Shown: positions 1-7,552 of the stretch, one piece after another | Numbering within the stretch: the first letter of the stretch is position 1 | Layout: every line of letters begins with the position of its first letter | Origin: Ruegeria lacuscaerulensis | GTDB taxonomy: Bacteria; Pseudomonadota; Alphaproteobacteria; Rhodobacterales; Rhodobacteraceae | Assembly (NCBI RefSeq): GCF_013031245.1 | Contig: NZ_WPZL01000017.1 | Location: forward strand, 28,852 to 92,851 | Reading direction: 5' to 3' | DNA: 64,000 nucleotides | Made by a program: the position numbers and the translations under genes | Notes under the pieces: generated by a model | Told to the model about the DNA's origin: nothing | Seen by the model: only the letters and a program-made list of their open reading frames with translations | Databases searched by the model: none

Positions 1-213
1 GGACAGGTGACCACGCTGAACTTCATCGCGCTGATCCGCGGGGGTGAAGTTGGCGTTGATCCAATCTTCGGTCAGCAGGGGCAGAGGAGTAGCCAGATCG
101 CGGCGGATGATGCGCCCGGCGTTCAGGTGTTTGACGATCCGGTTCGACAGGTCACGGGTGGCAGAGCCTTCGCGGCGGGCAGAGGCGTCGATATGCAGGA
201 TGGTTCTGGTCAT
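1..213 (-). CDS. azoR: FMN-dependent NADH-azoreductase (5' part only)
   Basis: N-terminal 71 codons of a flavodoxin-fold NAD(P)H-quinone/azo-compound reductase; the gene runs off the left edge. The visible protein begins MTRTILHIDASARREGSATR, and the ILHIDASAR-x-EGSATR segment is the FMN-phosphate-binding loop typical of AzoR-type enzymes, followed by a region matching the family's 'TPLPLLTEDWINANF' stretch. The family reduces quinones and azo dyes with NADH in the cytoplasm and protects against electrophile stress. The start is the ATG (cat at 211-213). It is divergent from a LysR gene 119 bp away, which suggests that regulator controls it, as in many quinone-responsive LysR/azoR pairs (inference). 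Confidence 0.85.
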   Translation of the reverse strand, partial: MTRTILHIDASARREGSATRDLSNRIVKHLNAGRIIRRDLATPLPLLTEDWINANFTPADQRDEVQRGHLS

Positions 214-291
214 GTCAGGGTGTCCTTTGGGTGTAGTTTTCGCGTCTGGCCCCAATATGAATGTTGCTTGCGTGAACAAAACTCTGATAAG

Positions 292-308
292 TCAACATCG
301 AGTGTTAA
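292..308. promoter_or_regulatory. Candidate LysR operator between azoR and lysR
   Basis: The 17-bp sequence TCAACATCGAGTGTTAA is an inverted repeat (T[C/T]AACA, 5-bp spacer, TGTTAA). A second inverted pair, TGTT-N9-AACA, lies at 272-288. Both sit in the 119-bp divergent region between azoR and the LysR gene, where LysR proteins usually bind. The operator role is inferred. Confidence 0.4.
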
Positions 309-332
309 AATTTGCACAGTGGAAAAGATGCA

Positions 333-1211
333 ATGGACAACTGGGACGAAGTCAGAACTGCCTACCAAGTGGCCCGAATGGGAACCGTCAGCGGCGCTGC
401 CGAGGTTCTGGGCGTACACCACGCCACCGTTATCCGCCACATTGACGCAATTGAGGCGCGGTTGACGGTCAAACTCTTCCAGCGACATGCCCGCGGATAC
501 ACGCCCACGGAAGCCGGAGAAGACCTGTTGCGTGTGGCTCAGGCTACCGAGGACCAGTTCAACCAGCTTGTCGGCCGGATGAAAGGTCGGGGCGATGACG
601 TCTCGGGTGAGCTGGTTGTGACGTCGCTATCCTCGTTGGCGCCACTTGTGGTTCCGGTGCTCAACGAGTTTCAGCGCCTGCATCCGGGTCTGATCGTGCG
701 GTATCTGACCGGAGATCGTCTGTTCCGCCTTGAATACGGCGAGGCGCACGTGGCCATCCGTGCGGGCTCGGCCCCTGATCAGCCGGACAACGTGGTACAG
801 CCGTTTATCAATCAAGAGGTCGGCCTCTATGCCAGTTCGGCCTATATTGAGCGTCACGGCACGCCCTCGGGTGTCGCAGATTTCGGCAACCATTTCTTTG
901 TTAGCACCGATGACGAAAACAGCCGCGCCCCGTTTTCCCGCTGGCTTCGCGCGACGGTACCTGCCGAAAACATCACCTTCCGCTGCACCAACAATTTCTG
1001 CATCCGCGAGGCTGTTCTGTCCGGTGCGGGGATTGGTTTCATGGCCCGGTGGGAGGCGACCCTTGACCCGGATCTGGTCGAGGTTATCGAGCCGCTACCT
1101 GAGTGGTACGGCAAACTGTGGCTGGTCACCCATGTGGATCTGCACCGCACAACCAAGGTGCAGGCTTTTCTGACTTTCCTGAAGGAACAGTCCAAAAGCT
1201 GGCTGACATGA
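333..1211 (+). CDS. LysR family transcriptional regulator
   Basis: 292-aa LysR-type regulator. Residues 1-60 form the winged helix-turn-helix (VRTAYQVARMGTVSGAAEVLGVHHATVIRHIDAIEARL, then KLFQRHARGYTPTEAGEDLL). Residues from about 90 form the periplasmic-binding-like effector domain. I place the start at ATG 333, preceded by GGAAAAG, rather than at the in-frame TTG at 312. It is divergent from the azoreductase and overlaps the downstream DMT transporter by ATGA, so it probably controls azoR and is co-transcribed with the exporter. The effector cannot be read from sequence; a quinone or aromatic electrophile is a guess from context. Confidence 0.9.
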   Translation: MDNWDEVRTAYQVARMGTVSGAAEVLGVHHATVIRHIDAIEARLTVKLFQRHARGYTPTEAGEDLLRVAQATEDQFNQLVGRMKGRGDDVSGELVVTSLSSLAPLVVPVLNEFQRLHPGLIVRYLTGDRLFRLEYGEAHVAIRAGSAPDQPDNVVQPFINQEVGLYASSAYIERHGTPSGVADFGNHFFVSTDDENSRAPFSRWLRATVPAENITFRCTNNFCIREAVLSGAGIGFMARWEATLDPDLVEVIEPLPEWYGKLWLVTHVDLHRTTKVQAFLTFLKEQSKSWLT

Positions 1212-2146
1212 GCGCGCAAGCCCGTGGCCATCTGGCCATGCTGGTGTTTTCGGCTCTGGTTGCAGGCAGCTTTTCGCTGGGCTCGCTGATTGCAAACAAG
1301 ATCGCGCCCGAGGCCATAACGGCAGCGCGCTTCCTGATCGCCTCGGTCGTCATCGGAGTGGCGGCGCTGGTGACCACCGGCCTGCCGCGCAGCGCCGCAC
1401 AGGCGCCGTGGCGCTATTTAGTGCTGGGCGGGCTGTTCGCCACCTATTTCGTTCTGATGTTTTACGGATTGAAGACTGCGCCGCCGGTCAGTGCGGCGGC
1501 CGTGTTTACGCTGACCCCGGTTTTATCAGCGGTGGCCGGGTGGGTGCTGCTGCGGCAGGTCACAACGCCCCGGATGGCCCTGGCGCTGACGGTTGGTGCC
1601 GTCGGCGCGCTCTGGGTCATTTTTCGCGCCGACTGGCAGGCCGCAGCGGCTTTCGAAATCGGTGGCGGAGAGATCATTTATTTCTGGGGCTGCGTGGCCC
1701 ACGCGATCTATACGCCCATGGTGCGCAAGCTGAACCGTGGCGAACCGGCGGTCGTGTTCACCTTTGGCACTCTGGTGGCGGGCTGCGTGTTGCTGACCCT
1801 GTATGGCTGGTCCGACATCCGCGCGACCGACTGGGCCAATTTGCCGCTGATCGTCTGGGTCGGGCTGCTTTACGTTTCGATCTTTGCCACGGCGGCCAGC
1901 TTTGTTCTGGTGCAGTTCGCCGCTCTGCGTCTGCCCTCGGCCAAAGTTATGGCCTATACCTATCTGACCCCCAGCTGGGTCATTCTGTGGGAGATCGCGC
2001 TGGGCAATGGGGGCCCGGTCGCCCTGATCCTCGTGGGCGTGGTTTTAACTTGTGTGGCGCTTCTGATGCTGTTGAGGCCGGATGATCAGCTTGGTACAGC
2101 GGCTGCGGCTCGTCCAGGCGCAAACTCGGGTGATGCCGGTCCTTGA
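1208..2146 (+). CDS. DMT superfamily (EamA) transporter
   Basis: 312-aa integral membrane protein with about ten hydrophobic helices arranged as two EamA repeats, the drug/metabolite transporter pattern (RhaT/YdcZ-like inner-membrane exporters). Hallmarks are the N-terminal GSLIANKIAPEAITAARFL segment and the mid-protein PPVSAAAVFTLTPVLSAVAG helix, which recurs as RLPSAKVMAYTYLTPSWVILWE in the second half. The ATG at 1208 overlaps the LysR stop (ATGA), so translation is coupled. The substrate is unknown; the neighbours suggest efflux of a metabolite sensed by the LysR protein. Confidence 0.88.
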   Translation: MSAQARGHLAMLVFSALVAGSFSLGSLIANKIAPEAITAARFLIASVVIGVAALVTTGLPRSAAQAPWRYLVLGGLFATYFVLMFYGLKTAPPVSAAAVFTLTPVLSAVAGWVLLRQVTTPRMALALTVGAVGALWVIFRADWQAAAAFEIGGGEIIYFWGCVAHAIYTPMVRKLNRGEPAVVFTFGTLVAGCVLLTLYGWSDIRATDWANLPLIVWVGLLYVSIFATAASFVLVQFAALRLPSAKVMAYTYLTPSWVILWEIALGNGGPVALILVGVVLTCVALLMLLRPDDQLGTAAAARPGANSGDAGP

Positions 2147-2205
2147 GGCAGGTCAAGGCGCACACATGCGAATTTCTCTATTCTGCGGGGTTAGGAGGTT
2201 GTCTC

Positions 2206-2619
2206 ATGTTCAATCATATCATGTTCCCCGTCGATCTTCATTTGCCGCCCGAAGTCCGCAAAGCGGCCGATGTTGCGGCGCAGGTCGCACAGTGGCAGGG
2301 TGCCAAAATCACGGTCGTCAGCGTGACCGGAACGCAGCTGGGTGAAACTGCGCAGACGGACGAGGCGATCAATCAGAAACTGCAGGAATTTTCCGATCAA
2401 CTGGCCAAGGACAGCGGTACCGAAGTCGCGTACCGCAATATCCATTCGGTTGACGTCGGCGCCGAAGTGGACAGTGATCTTACCCGCGCGGCTGAAGAGA
2501 TCGGTGCGGACCTGATTGTTGTAGGTACGCATGCGCCCCGGATCATGGATTATATTTTCTCAAGCCATGCTGGTTATCTTGCGAAACATGCCAAGATTTC
2601 CGTTTTCGTCGTCAGGTAA
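2206..2619 (+). CDS. Universal stress protein (UspA family)
   Basis: 137-aa single-domain USP fold. It shows N-terminal HIMFPVDLH, central alternating helices and strands, and a C-terminal DLIVVGTHAP-x7-FSSHAGYLAKHAKISVFVVR that resembles the ATP-binding G-2x-G-9x-G(S/T) signature in altered form: GTHAP followed by SHAGYL, so nucleotide binding may be weakened. The ATG at 2206 has a strong AGGAGG Shine-Dalgarno at 2193-2198, which decides it against an in-frame start 63 bp upstream. Such cytoplasmic proteins accumulate in growth arrest or stress. It converges on the ArsR gene with only 6 bp between stops. Confidence 0.88.
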   Translation: MFNHIMFPVDLHLPPEVRKAADVAAQVAQWQGAKITVVSVTGTQLGETAQTDEAINQKLQEFSDQLAKDSGTEVAYRNIHSVDVGAEVDSDLTRAAEEIGADLIVVGTHAPRIMDYIFSSHAGYLAKHAKISVFVVR

Positions 2620-2625
2620 GCGGCT

Positions 2626-2958
2626 TTAGTCTTCTGTCGCGGGCAGTTCGATCTCCAGAAACCGTTCGAACGCGTCCAGATTGACCGGTTCGAACTGCCC
2701 GAACCCCTGCATCCAAACCGACGCTGCTCGCATGGCGTCGGGTTCCAGCTTGCACCATTTCACCCGCCCGCGTTTTTCTTGACTGATCAACCCGGCCTTG
2801 GTCAGAATGACCAGGTGTTTCGAGATCGCGGCCAGCGACATCTCGAACGGTTCGGCCACATCGGTTACAGCCATGTCGTCCTCAAGCAGCATCGCCAGAA
2901 TGGCGCGGCGGGTGGGGTCCGCAAGGGCGGCAAAAACGGTGTCGAGGTCGTTGGACAT
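2626..2958 (-). CDS. ArsR family helix-turn-helix repressor
   Basis: 110-aa winged helix protein of the ArsR/SmtB superfamily. It starts FAALADPTRRAILAMLLEDDMAVTDVAEPFEMSLAAISKHLVILTKAGLISQEKRGRVKWCKL, the standard ArsR DNA-binding core with recognition helix around AAISKHLVIL. The metal-binding ELCVCDL motif is absent (replaced by MAVTDVAEPF), so it is not a classical arsenic sensor; this subgroup often sits beside SRPBCC/AHSA1 partners, none of which is seen here. A perfect CCCGATCGGG palindrome at 2980-2989 lies 22 bp upstream of its start and could be an autoregulatory operator. Confidence 0.88.
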   Translation of the reverse strand: MSNDLDTVFAALADPTRRAILAMLLEDDMAVTDVAEPFEMSLAAISKHLVILTKAGLISQEKRGRVKWCKLEPDAMRAASVWMQGFGQFEPVNLDAFERFLEIELPATED

Positions 2959-2979
2959 GGGTTTTATGTCACCGGATAT

Positions 2980-2989
2980 CCCGATCGGG
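2980..2989. promoter_or_regulatory. Palindrome upstream of arsR-type gene
   Basis: The perfect 10-bp palindrome CCCGATCGGG lies just upstream of the ArsR-family start codon. ArsR proteins bind palindromes at their own promoters. It is short enough to be chance, so this is only a candidate. Confidence 0.25.
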
Positions 2990-3001
2990 TCAATAGGTAG
3001 A

Positions 3002-3898
3002 TTAATAGACCTCGGGCTTTATGCGCTGACCGATCGTGATCCTCTTCCAGTTGAACTCAGGCTCAAACTTAATTTCCATCCCGTAGCCACCCCAACGGGT
3101 TAGAATGGCATTGGTCACGCTGCGATAGGTCACTTGGCTGACCTGTTCTTCCACTTGCCAGCCATTAGCGGCACGGCGGAACATTCTGGCACGGCGGAGC
3201 GCTTCGACCCAGTGTGTCCCGGAAGGACGGTGAATGTTCCCATCCCATATTGCCATCTCCATTTCGTCCAAAACAGCAGCACGTTTCTGAAAGCACTCAT
3301 CCCGATCAAAGCGAGAGATTTTGACGCCCGATTGTGCGCGTCGAAACGCATCCAAGACTGGGTCGCAATTCCCTTCGGTGCGCATCGTGAAAGACAGGCT
3401 GGGCATATCGCCAGTGATTGGCTTCTGCTGCCAGGGCTCTGTCTTTTGGGCCGGGATAAATACGGCCTCTGCCCCTTCCGCAAGCAAATCGCGACACCTT
3501 GCATAGCATCCTCCGGGGCGGGCATCCAGCAAGGCAATGCGCATCGGGGTGAATCGACCATCCCAGCCTGTATCTTGCGCCAGCATAGCGGCAGCCTCTG
3601 TTTCAGCGGCAGGACGAAAGACATATTCGGGTAAATGGCAGAAGCCGACGCATAACGGAGCGCCAAATACCCAGCCGGACGAAAGTCCGACCAAACGACC
3701 CAACGCCTGCGTTATTATTAGGGCAGCGATCGCGGCTGAAATTGTGGGCAGAGCGAACAAAAGTAATGTGATGGGAAGACCGATCATGCTGATCGCCGCG
3801 ACCAGAGCAATGGTTTCGCCAAGCTTGGTGTAGGTCATCATTGATAGGCTGAAGAGGATTGCCAGTAGTAACGCCTGAAACTTAATGTTGTTGGTCAT
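3002..3898 (-). CDS. Unrecognised membrane-anchored protein
   Basis: 298-aa protein that I cannot assign. The first 75 or so residues hold two or three hydrophobic helices (ALLLAILFSLSMMTY, TIALVAAISMIGLPITLLLFALPTISAAIAALIITQAL); the rest is a soluble domain. The soluble part has cysteines in close pairs (CVGFCHLPEY, PGGCYARCRDLL) plus EGNCDPV and DECFQK, and aromatic-rich C-terminal strands. Base composition is less GC-rich than the neighbours, and 278 bp without a gene separates it from the atp operon, consistent with an accessory gene. The ATG at 3898 gives MTNNIKFQALL. A membrane-tethered domain with a Cys-based redox or metal site is possible but unproven. Confidence 0.6.
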   Translation of the reverse strand: MTNNIKFQALLLAILFSLSMMTYTKLGETIALVAAISMIGLPITLLLFALPTISAAIAALIITQALGRLVGLSSGWVFGAPLCVGFCHLPEYVFRPAAETEAAAMLAQDTGWDGRFTPMRIALLDARPGGCYARCRDLLAEGAEAVFIPAQKTEPWQQKPITGDMPSLSFTMRTEGNCDPVLDAFRRAQSGVKISRFDRDECFQKRAAVLDEMEMAIWDGNIHRPSGTHWVEALRRARMFRRAANGWQVEEQVSQVTYRSVTNAILTRWGGYGMEIKFEPEFNWKRITIGQRIKPEVY

Positions 3899-4176
3899 AC
3901 TGAGTATCTTGAAAATCTATACGGCGTGTCTGACCGGTAACTTTGACGAAAGTTTAACCCCGCCGGGATCACAAACTCAACCTCTTGGTTGAATATGCGA
4001 ATTCAGGGGTATTTTGACAGGCTGCCGGATAGTGGCGGTTTCTGCGCGCCTTGGCCACTTGATTAAATCTCACAAAAACAATGCCTTAACATGCGGCAAT
4101 TCGGGCGTTCAACGCCGTTGACTCTGTGGGCGCCGCACCTTAGCACCATGCCCAAGATTGTGCGAGGAAAACGCCC

Positions 4177-4509
4177 GTGACCGATGACGACCAAAAGCAG
4201 CGTATGGCGCAGCTGGGGGCGAAGATCGAGGCGGCGAAAAAGGCGAAAGAGCCAAAGCCTCGTGCGGATGCTGACGCGTCCGGAGGCGAGCTTGCCTGGA
4301 GGATGGTCATCGAAATGGTATCCGGTCTGGGGATCGGATTTGGCATCGGATACGGGCTGGACAGCCTGTTCGGGACAATCCCGATTTTTCTGGTGCTGTT
4401 CACATTGCTGGGCCTTGTCGCCGGAGTGAAGGTTATGCTCCGCAGCGCCAAAGAGGTTCAAGAGAAACAAACGGCGGCTCAGGCCACCGAAAAAGACGAG
4501 AGGGACTGA
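4177..4509 (+). CDS. atpI: ATP synthase protein I
   Basis: 110-aa small membrane protein of the alphaproteobacterial AtpI family, which assists assembly of the c-ring of F0F1 ATP synthase and may influence magnesium transport. It has a charged cytoplasmic N-terminus ([17 protein letters not shown]) and two transmembrane hairpin helices: [26 protein letters not shown], rich in GxxxG motifs, and [21 protein letters not shown]. The start is GTG 4177, overlapping the stop of a 10-codon ORF (ATG 4148, [10 protein letters not shown]) that could be a translational leader. It is the first gene of the F0 operon, with atpB 2 bp downstream. Confidence 0.92.
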   Translation: MTDDDQKQRMAQLGAKIEAAKKAKEPKPRADADASGGELAWRMVIEMVSGLGIGFGIGYGLDSLFGTIPIFLVLFTLLGLVAGVKVMLRSAKEVQEKQTAAQATEKDERD

Positions 4510-4511
4510 AC

Positions 4512-5300
4512 GTGGCAAGCGAGACCACCGCAGCACACGGCGCCGAAGGCGCGGAACATGCAGCAGAAGGCAGCAGCCTGGTGTTCCACCCGATGGACCA
4601 GTTCATCGTCAAACCGCTGTTCGGCGGCGACACGATTGCATGGTACACGCCGACCAACGTGACATTGTGGTTGTTCTTCGCGATCCTGGCCATCATCGGC
4701 CTGCTGGTTCTGAGCACCTCAAAGCGCGCCATTGTGCCGACCCGCATGCAGTCGATCGCGGAACTGGCCTACGGTTTCATCTACAAGATGCTGGAAGACA
4801 TCTGCGGCAAGGAAGGCGTCAAGTTCTTCCCCTATGTCATGACCCTGTTCATGTTCATCGTCACCGCGAACTTCCTGGGCCTGATCCCGACCTCGTTCAC
4901 CACCACATCGCATTTTGCCGTGACCATCCCGCTGGCGCTGGCCGTGTTCCTGACCGTGACCGTTCTGGGTTTCGTCAAGAACGGCGCCGGTTTCCTGGGC
5001 CTCTTCTGGGTCTCCAGCGCGCCGCTGGCGCTGCGCCCCATTCTGGCGATCATCGAGCTGATCTCGTACTTTGTGCGTCCGGTCAGCCACTCCATTCGTC
5101 TTGCCGGTAACGTCATGGCGGGCCATGCGGTGATCAAGGTGTTCGCGGGCTTTGCCGCGGTTGCCGTGATCTCGCCCGTGTCCGTTCTGGCGATCACCGC
5201 AATTTATGGCCTCGAGGTCCTGGTGGCCTTCATTCAGGCCTACGTGTTTACCATTCTGACCTGTGTTTACCTGAAAGATGCGCTGCATCCGTCGCACTAA
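4512..5300 (+). CDS. atpB: F0F1 ATP synthase subunit a
   Basis: 262-aa integral membrane subunit a of the proton channel. The essential arginine lies in [14 protein letters not shown] (Arg196), facing the c-ring carboxylate. Other family landmarks are [22 protein letters not shown] and the C-terminal helix [30 protein letters not shown]. Length and helix pattern are normal. Translation starts at GTG 4512, 2 nt after the atpI stop, so coupling is likely. It works with the c-ring and the b/b-prime stalk encoded just downstream; the F1 genes are not in this window, as is usual in this group. Confidence 0.97.
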   Translation: MASETTAAHGAEGAEHAAEGSSLVFHPMDQFIVKPLFGGDTIAWYTPTNVTLWLFFAILAIIGLLVLSTSKRAIVPTRMQSIAELAYGFIYKMLEDICGKEGVKFFPYVMTLFMFIVTANFLGLIPTSFTTTSHFAVTIPLALAVFLTVTVLGFVKNGAGFLGLFWVSSAPLALRPILAIIELISYFVRPVSHSIRLAGNVMAGHAVIKVFAGFAAVAVISPVSVLAITAIYGLEVLVAFIQAYVFTILTCVYLKDALHPSH

Positions 5301-5348
5301 GGTCTGATACCCCAACATCGAAACTTCCAATTCGTAAGGAGATACATC

Positions 5349-5573
5349 ATGGAAGGCGATCTCGCACACATCGGCGCAGGCCTGGCAGCAATCGGTTCCG
5401 GCGCAGCCGCAATCGGGGTGGGCAACGTTGCAGGCAACTTCCTGGCCGGCGCCCTGCGCAACCCTTCGGCGGCTGCTTCGCAGACCGCGACCCTGTTCAT
5501 CGGTATCGCATTCGCAGAAGCCCTGGGGATCTTCGCATTCCTGGTCTCGCTGCTGCTGATGTTCGCCGTCTAA
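5349..5573 (+). CDS. atpE: F0F1 ATP synthase subunit c
   Basis: 74-aa two-helix hairpin that oligomerises into the proton-carrying c-ring. Helix 1 is glycine/alanine rich ([31 protein letters not shown]), the polar loop is RNPS (residues 37-40), and helix 2 carries the proton-binding Glu57 in [23 protein letters not shown] good Shine-Dalgarno (AAGGAG) precedes the ATG at 5349. It is followed by a strong hairpin at 5598-5628, probably related to the need for many c subunits per complex (see findings). Confidence 0.97.
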   Translation: MEGDLAHIGAGLAAIGSGAAAIGVGNVAGNFLAGALRNPSAAASQTATLFIGIAFAEALGIFAFLVSLLLMFAV

Positions 5574-5597
5574 TCTGCGGAACCTGATCCTTACGCG

Positions 5598-5628
5598 CAG
5601 GTGAGTCCAAGCCATAGCGGCTCACCTG
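5598..5628 (+). promoter_or_regulatory. mRNA hairpin between atpE and atpF-prime
   Basis: CAGGTGAG at 5598-5605 and CTCACCTG at 5621-5628 pair perfectly over 8 bp, extendable by a GU and a CG pair, around a short loop. No U-run follows, so it is probably an mRNA-stabilising or partial-attenuation element rather than a full terminator. Its place directly after the c-subunit gene suggests it raises atpE stoichiometry over the stalk genes. Confidence 0.55.
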
Positions 5629-5659
5629 TTGTAAAGACAACGTTCCGACGGAGGACATC

Positions 5660-6211
5660 ATGGCGACTGAACCCATTAGCGAAGAAGTAGTTGGCACATG
5701 CGTCGACTCGCATGGCTCTGCCATCGGGATGCCGCAGCTCTGCTTCGATTGGTTCCCCAACCAGATTTTCTGGCTGGTCATTACGCTGGTCGTCATCTTT
5801 TTGGTCCTGTCCCGCGTGGCCTTGCCGCGCATCGCGGCAATCCTGGCGGAACGTCAGGGGACCATTACAAATGACCTGGCTGCGGCCGAAGATCTGAAGG
5901 CCAAAGCGGTCGAGGCTGAAGAGGCCTATAACAAGGCGCTGGCTGATGCCCGTGCCGAAGCGCAGCGTATCGCTGCCGAAGCACGCGCTGAAATCCAGTC
6001 TGATCTGGACGACGCGATTGCCAAGGCGGACGCGGAAATCGCTGCAAAGGCGGCTGAATCGGAAAAGGCAATTGCCGACATCCGTGCCGGTGCGCTGGAA
6101 AGCATTCAAGTGGTTGCCAAGGATACGGCGGCTGAATTGGTTACCGCACTTGGCGGCGAGGCAGATGCCAATGCCATCGACGGTGCCGTTGACGCGCAGA
6201 TGAAAGGATAA
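5660..6211 (+). CDS. atpF': F0F1 ATP synthase subunit b-prime
   Basis: 183-aa peripheral-stalk subunit, one of the two divergent b subunits found in phototrophs and alphaproteobacteria. A polar N-terminal extension (about 30 residues, [22 protein letters not shown]) precedes one transmembrane helix ([20 protein letters not shown]), then a long alanine/glutamate-rich coiled coil ([40 protein letters not shown]) that reaches F1. The ATG at 5660 follows GGAGGA. It forms a heterodimer with the b subunit encoded 5 bp downstream. Confidence 0.93.
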   Translation: MATEPISEEVVGTCVDSHGSAIGMPQLCFDWFPNQIFWLVITLVVIFLVLSRVALPRIAAILAERQGTITNDLAAAEDLKAKAVEAEEAYNKALADARAEAQRIAAEARAEIQSDLDDAIAKADAEIAAKAAESEKAIADIRAGALESIQVVAKDTAAELVTALGGEADANAIDGAVDAQMKG

Positions 6212-6216
6212 GTGAC

Positions 6217-6777
6217 ATGCGGAACACTCTTGCCCTTATCCTGACCATTGGTGCCGCCAGTCCCGCGCTGGCCGCAAGCGGTCCGTTCTTCTCGCTGGGC
6301 AATACCGACTTTGTCGTGTTGCTGGGCTTCATCGTCTTCATCGCAGTCCTGTTCTATTTCAAGGTACCGGGCTTGATCGGCGGTGCGCTGGACAACCGTG
6401 CCGAAGGCATCAAGTCCGAACTGGACGAAGCCCGCGCCCTGCACGAAGAAGCCCGCAGCCTGTTGGCCTCATACGAGCGCAAGCAGCGCGAGGTGCAGAC
6501 CCAGTCGGACGCAATCGTAGCGGCTGCGAAAGAGGATGCCGTTCTGGCGGCCGAGCAGGCCAAGGCCGATCTGGAGAAATCCATCGCACGCCGCTTGGCT
6601 GCGGCGCAGGATCAGATCGCATCGGCCGAGGCATCGGCCGTCAAGGAAGTCCGCGATCAGGCCATCACCGTGGCAGTTTCGGCTGCCAACGCGGTTCTGG
6701 CCAAGCAGATGACGGCGACTCAGGCGAATAAGCTGATCGACGCAGCTATTGCCGACGTCGGAGAAAAATTGCACTAA
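6217..6777 (+). CDS. atpF: F0F1 ATP synthase subunit b
   Basis: 186-aa stalk subunit. It begins with a signal-like hydrophobic segment (TLALILTIGAASPALAA), followed by the membrane helix FVVLLGFIVFIAVLFYFKVPGLI and then a long charged coiled coil (DNRAEGIKSELDEARALHEEARSLLASYERKQREVQTQ). The SPALAA site suggests cleavage of a leader peptide, as proposed for related b subunits. It is the last gene of the operon, 5 bp after the b-prime gene, and ends just before a canonical terminator at 6803-6835. Confidence 0.94.
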   Translation: MRNTLALILTIGAASPALAASGPFFSLGNTDFVVLLGFIVFIAVLFYFKVPGLIGGALDNRAEGIKSELDEARALHEEARSLLASYERKQREVQTQSDAIVAAAKEDAVLAAEQAKADLEKSIARRLAAAQDQIASAEASAVKEVRDQAITVAVSAANAVLAKQMTATQANKLIDAAIADVGEKLH

Positions 6778-6802
6778 CCCCTGTGCAATCTGACTTTTGT
6801 GT

Positions 6803-6835
6803 GACCCGGTGGAATTCTGCCGGGTCTGCTTTTTT
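6803..6835 (+). terminator. Rho-independent terminator of the F0 atp operon
   Basis: Stem GACCCGG (6803-6809) pairs with CCGGGTC (6820-6826), followed by a six-T run at 6830-6835. It lies 25 bp after the atpF stop. The 222 bp from here to 7057 hold no convincing gene. Confidence 0.88.
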
Positions 6836-7057
6836 GGGGCTCTCCAACGTGCAGGGTACCGCCGGGTTTACCTACACCAATGACCCAGGAACATTTCCGA
6901 TGTTACTTGCTGCTGGTGGAGCTACTGAAGACCGGGCGAATTTCTTTCGGAGAGGCAACGGCTATCCAACTTGAATTCAGCGTCCGGAGCTATTTTGGAA
7001 TTGGTTGAATGTTTCTAATACCAGAATTAGTTCGAATTGGGCGAGGACTACGCCGGT

Positions 7058-7552
7058 CTAGGTTTGACTCTTGTGGTTGGCGGTTTTTTGGCGTCGGAAC
7101 CACACAATCACGGCCAGTACTGTAACCCCGATCTCGACTGTAAATGTCCAGTGAGTAAGAAACGACAATATCCAATTCGAATGCGTGGCTTCTACGGTCA
7201 CAAGTGGATGTGAGAATTCTGAAAGCGGCCAGGCCCAGGCGATTTCACCGACGATGGAATCCAGCCCCATATGCACCAGCCCGCCTGCGCCAAAAAAGCT
7301 TAGAACACGGCCCGCATGGGACCAGCGCAAGCCGAGAAGAAATCCCGCCAGCACAATACCCGCCCAAAGGATCGGACGATGTGTCAGATAGGCGTGGTGG
7401 TGATGCGCCCGATCGTCGACGAAGTAGAACCAAAGCATGTCGAGATCCGGCGCGACCGCACCGAACAGCGCGGCTGCAAAGACCAGTTTGCCAATGCCCG
7501 GTGTGGCGGCACGAAACACCAGATAGGCGCCCGGTAAATGTCCGATGAACAT
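7058..7552 (-). CDS. Small membrane metal-dependent hydrolase-like protein (YdjM/DUF457 type)
   Basis: 164-aa membrane protein. It has the polar/hydrophobic pattern of the YdjM-like family: N-terminal MFIGHLPGAYLVFR, then APDLDMLWFYFVDDRAHHHHAYLTHRPILWA, then GGLVHMGLDSIVGEIAWAWPLS. The conserved histidine/aspartate clusters (His5, PDLD, AHHHHAYLTHRP, HMGLD) are the presumed metal ligands. About four helices cover the rest. The actual reaction is not known. Its ATG shares one base with the stop of the GntR gene (TGATG), so the two form an operon. Confidence 0.75.
   Translation of the reverse strand: MFIGHLPGAYLVFRAATPGIGKLVFAAALFGAVAPDLDMLWFYFVDDRAHHHHAYLTHRPILWAGIVLAGFLLGLRWSHAGRVLSFFGAGGLVHMGLDSIVGEIAWAWPLSEFSHPLVTVEATHSNWILSFLTHWTFTVEIGVTVLAVIVWFRRQKTANHKSQT

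Noticed and set aside
4719..5615. 298-codon minus-strand frame over atpB and atpE
   Set aside because: Antisense shadow; atpB and atpE are certain.
6836..7057. Possible small gene after the atp terminator
   Set aside because: The short open frame there begins inside the terminator context, has no ribosome site and no family; treated as intergenic.
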